From positions 1 to 7,324 of the forward strand of contig JAKASN010000090.1 in NCBI GenBank assembly GCA_021819025.1: a stretch of DNA of 7,324 nt, in the 5' to 3' direction. This document shows, in pieces, positions 6,179 through 7,324 of this stretch. Origin of the DNA: Actinomycetes bacterium. Its GTDB lineage: Bacteria > Actinomycetota > Acidimicrobiia > Acidimicrobiales > Acidimicrobiaceae. The notes under the pieces are model-generated. The model saw only the letters and a program-made list of their open reading frames with translations, had not been told where the DNA came from and did not search any database. How positions within the stretch are numbered: position 1 is the first letter of the stretch; every line of letters begins with the position of its first letter. Both the position numbers and the translations under genes were made by a program.

Positions 6179-6769
6179 CTAGTGAAGGCGATTTCCCGCG
6201 GCGCGGAAGCGAAGCACAAAGAAGCGGACGATAACCACCGCTAGCACCACCGCGATAAGGTATCCCGCGTACTTGATGTCGGTGGCCACATGGCTCCAAT
6301 TCGCTCCAAGGGCATAGCCGACTCCAGCAAGCGCCGCACACCAGGGCAGAGCACCCAGGAAAGTGAAAAGACCGAAGCGCATGGGTTCCATCTCAGCGAC
6401 TCCAGCAGGTAAAGATATAAAGGTTCGAACGACGGGGAGCACGCGACCGATGAGGACCGCCGCCTCACCCTTGTTGGTAAACCAGCGCTCGGCTCGGTGT
6501 AGATCCTCTTCTCTTATTCGCACGTATCGCCCGAAGCGCAATACAAGTGCTCGGCCTCCTGTACGCCCGATTATCCAGGCAATATAACTACCGAGTACAT
6601 TGCCCATTGTTCCTGCGAGAATCACCGCGACAATATTCAGCTTGCCCAGGCCGGCCAACGCTCCGGCGAACGGCATGATGACTTCTGAGGGAATCGGGAT
6701 GAGAGCCGATTCGGCCGTCATGAGCAGGAACACGGCGAGAATGCCCGAGGTAGTGATGAAATTTTCCAC
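6179..6769 (-). CDS. DedA-family (VTT/SNARE-associated domain) integral membrane protein
   Basis: Inner-membrane protein of the DedA superfamily, whose members are linked to lipid flipping and membrane homeostasis. The exact role of this copy is unknown. The product has 196 residues, typical of the family. Diagnostic features are the first hydrophobic segment leading to ESALIPIPSE (Glu20, Glu29) and the motif GRVLPVVRTFISLPAG (108-123, Arg109 and Arg115) followed by Met127. Hydrophobic stretches lie near 8-24, 30-68, 103-122, 132-156 and 167-187, the last followed by a basic tail. The start is GTG 6769: an in-frame stop lies four codons upstream and no ATG occurs before residue 17, so GTG is the only good choice. 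No clear ribosome binding site is seen. The 17-base gap from the upstream glucanotransferase stop suggests translational coupling. Confidence 0.93.
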   Translation of the reverse strand: MENFITTSGILAVFLLMTAESALIPIPSEVIMPFAGALAGLGKLNIVAVILAGTMGNVLGSYIAWIIGRTGGRALVLRFGRYVRIREEDLHRAERWFTNKGEAAVLIGRVLPVVRTFISLPAGVAEMEPMRFGLFTFLGALPWCAALAGVGYALGANWSHVATDIKYAGYLIAVVLAVVIVRFFVLRFRAAGNRLH

Positions 6770-6786
6770 GCGATTACATTAGCCGC

Positions 6787-7324
6787 TCAAAAGTCGGAAT
6801 CTTCGAAGAGCACATCAGTGGCGCAAAGATCCCCCAAAAACTCACCCGAGAGGCCGAGAGGCCTAAAGAAGTTGACGCGGTGCGCCTGGGTACTTCCAGG
6901 CAAATTCAAACGCTCACACTCGCCACATAGATCGCGCAAACTGATCAGCTTGATCCTTGAAGAACTTCGCTCCAGTGCAGACACGAGAGCCGGCAAGTTC
7001 TCCATGAGATAATCACGCCTCAACAAAGATTCGGAGCTGTCAAAATTCCGCTCCACAAACGCCAAGAAGCCATTGGAGACGACCAGCGGGGATACTCGCT
7101 GTGCCCTGACGTGCATTTCGGCTCTCGCCCTCAGTGGCTCTTCTGGAGGCTCACCGGGACAAACACCGAGAAGCTGCCGCGCGGTATTGGTGTCGTGGGT
7201 GGTGAGAGAGACCACCGACGCCTCGTGCAAAGTGGCGGCGTCACCATCTTCGAAGCACAATACCTTCGTAAGTAAGATCCCTGCCGACGACAACGATTCG
7301 CGCAAGCCGTTTGGCACCACGCCA
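6787..7324 (-). CDS. malQ: 4-alpha-glucanotransferase (amylomaltase, GH77), C-terminal 178 residues; 5' end cut by window edge
   Basis: Cytoplasmic enzyme that transfers alpha-1,4-glucan segments between maltodextrins, used in maltose or glycogen turnover. Only the C-terminal part is inside; the frame runs open through the right edge. It begins GVVPNGLRESL, matching the family GVVP...VR block. It continues with VVSLTTHDTNT, which holds the conserved THD whose Asp is the third carboxylate of GH77 active sites. Near the end, LRDLCGECERLNLPGST is the family's DLLG...NLPGT block. The nucleophile Asp and acid/base Glu lie upstream, outside the window, so activity cannot be judged. The GTG at 7320 is internal, not a start. 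The dedA-like gene follows after 17 bases, probably in the same transcript, although no functional link is known. Confidence 0.87.
   Translation of the reverse strand, partial: GVVPNGLRESLSSAGILLTKVLCFEDGDAATLHEASVVSLTTHDTNTARQLLGVCPGEPPEEPLRARAEMHVRAQRVSPLVVSNGFLAFVERNFDSSESLLRRDYLMENLPALVSALERSSSRIKLISLRDLCGECERLNLPGSTQAHRVNFFRPLGLSGEFLGDLCATDVLFEDSDF

Overview
The window holds about seven protein genes and two tRNA genes at moderately high G+C. It looks like a chromosomal core region of an actinobacterium. The evidence is the run tig-clpP-clpX-folC on one strand, a ClpX P-loop of the GPTGCGKT type, a trigger factor with a long acidic C-terminal tail, and several GTG or TTG starts behind good Shine-Dalgarno sequences. 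A deep-branching class such as Acidimicrobiia is a guess only; no taxonomic marker was compared.

Left block (1-4480, all minus strand). Read in the direction of transcription, this is tig (trigger factor, ribosome-bound chaperone), clpP (protease subunit), clpX (unfoldase) and folC (folylpolyglutamate synthase, cut by the left edge). The gaps are 59, 76 and 31 bases, so one operon is likely. It joins folding of nascent proteins with ATP-driven degradation, plus a folate gene. There is one clpP where many actinobacteria have two, and folC follows clpX directly.

Middle block (4481-5840). A single-domain rhodanese gene (plus strand) is divergent from tig. It is convergent with a CsoR-family repressor gene (minus strand). 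In the repressor the copper-binding Cys-His-Cys set reads Cys-Gln-Cys. A CsoR-type operator, shortened in its right half, lies over the repressor's putative promoter. This is the most interesting part of the window: a possible sulfur- or persulfide-responsive regulator beside a sulfurtransferase. About 270 bases upstream of the repressor promoter carry no convincing gene.

Right block (5841-7324, all minus strand). tRNA-Gly(TCC) and tRNA-Pro(TGG), both with encoded CCA ends, lie downstream of a DedA-family membrane protein gene. That gene in turn lies 17 bases downstream of the 3' end of a 4-alpha-glucanotransferase gene (malQ-like), which is cut by the right edge.

No mobile element, CRISPR array or phage feature was seen. 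Most of the window is ordinary housekeeping DNA, and no clearly new system was found.
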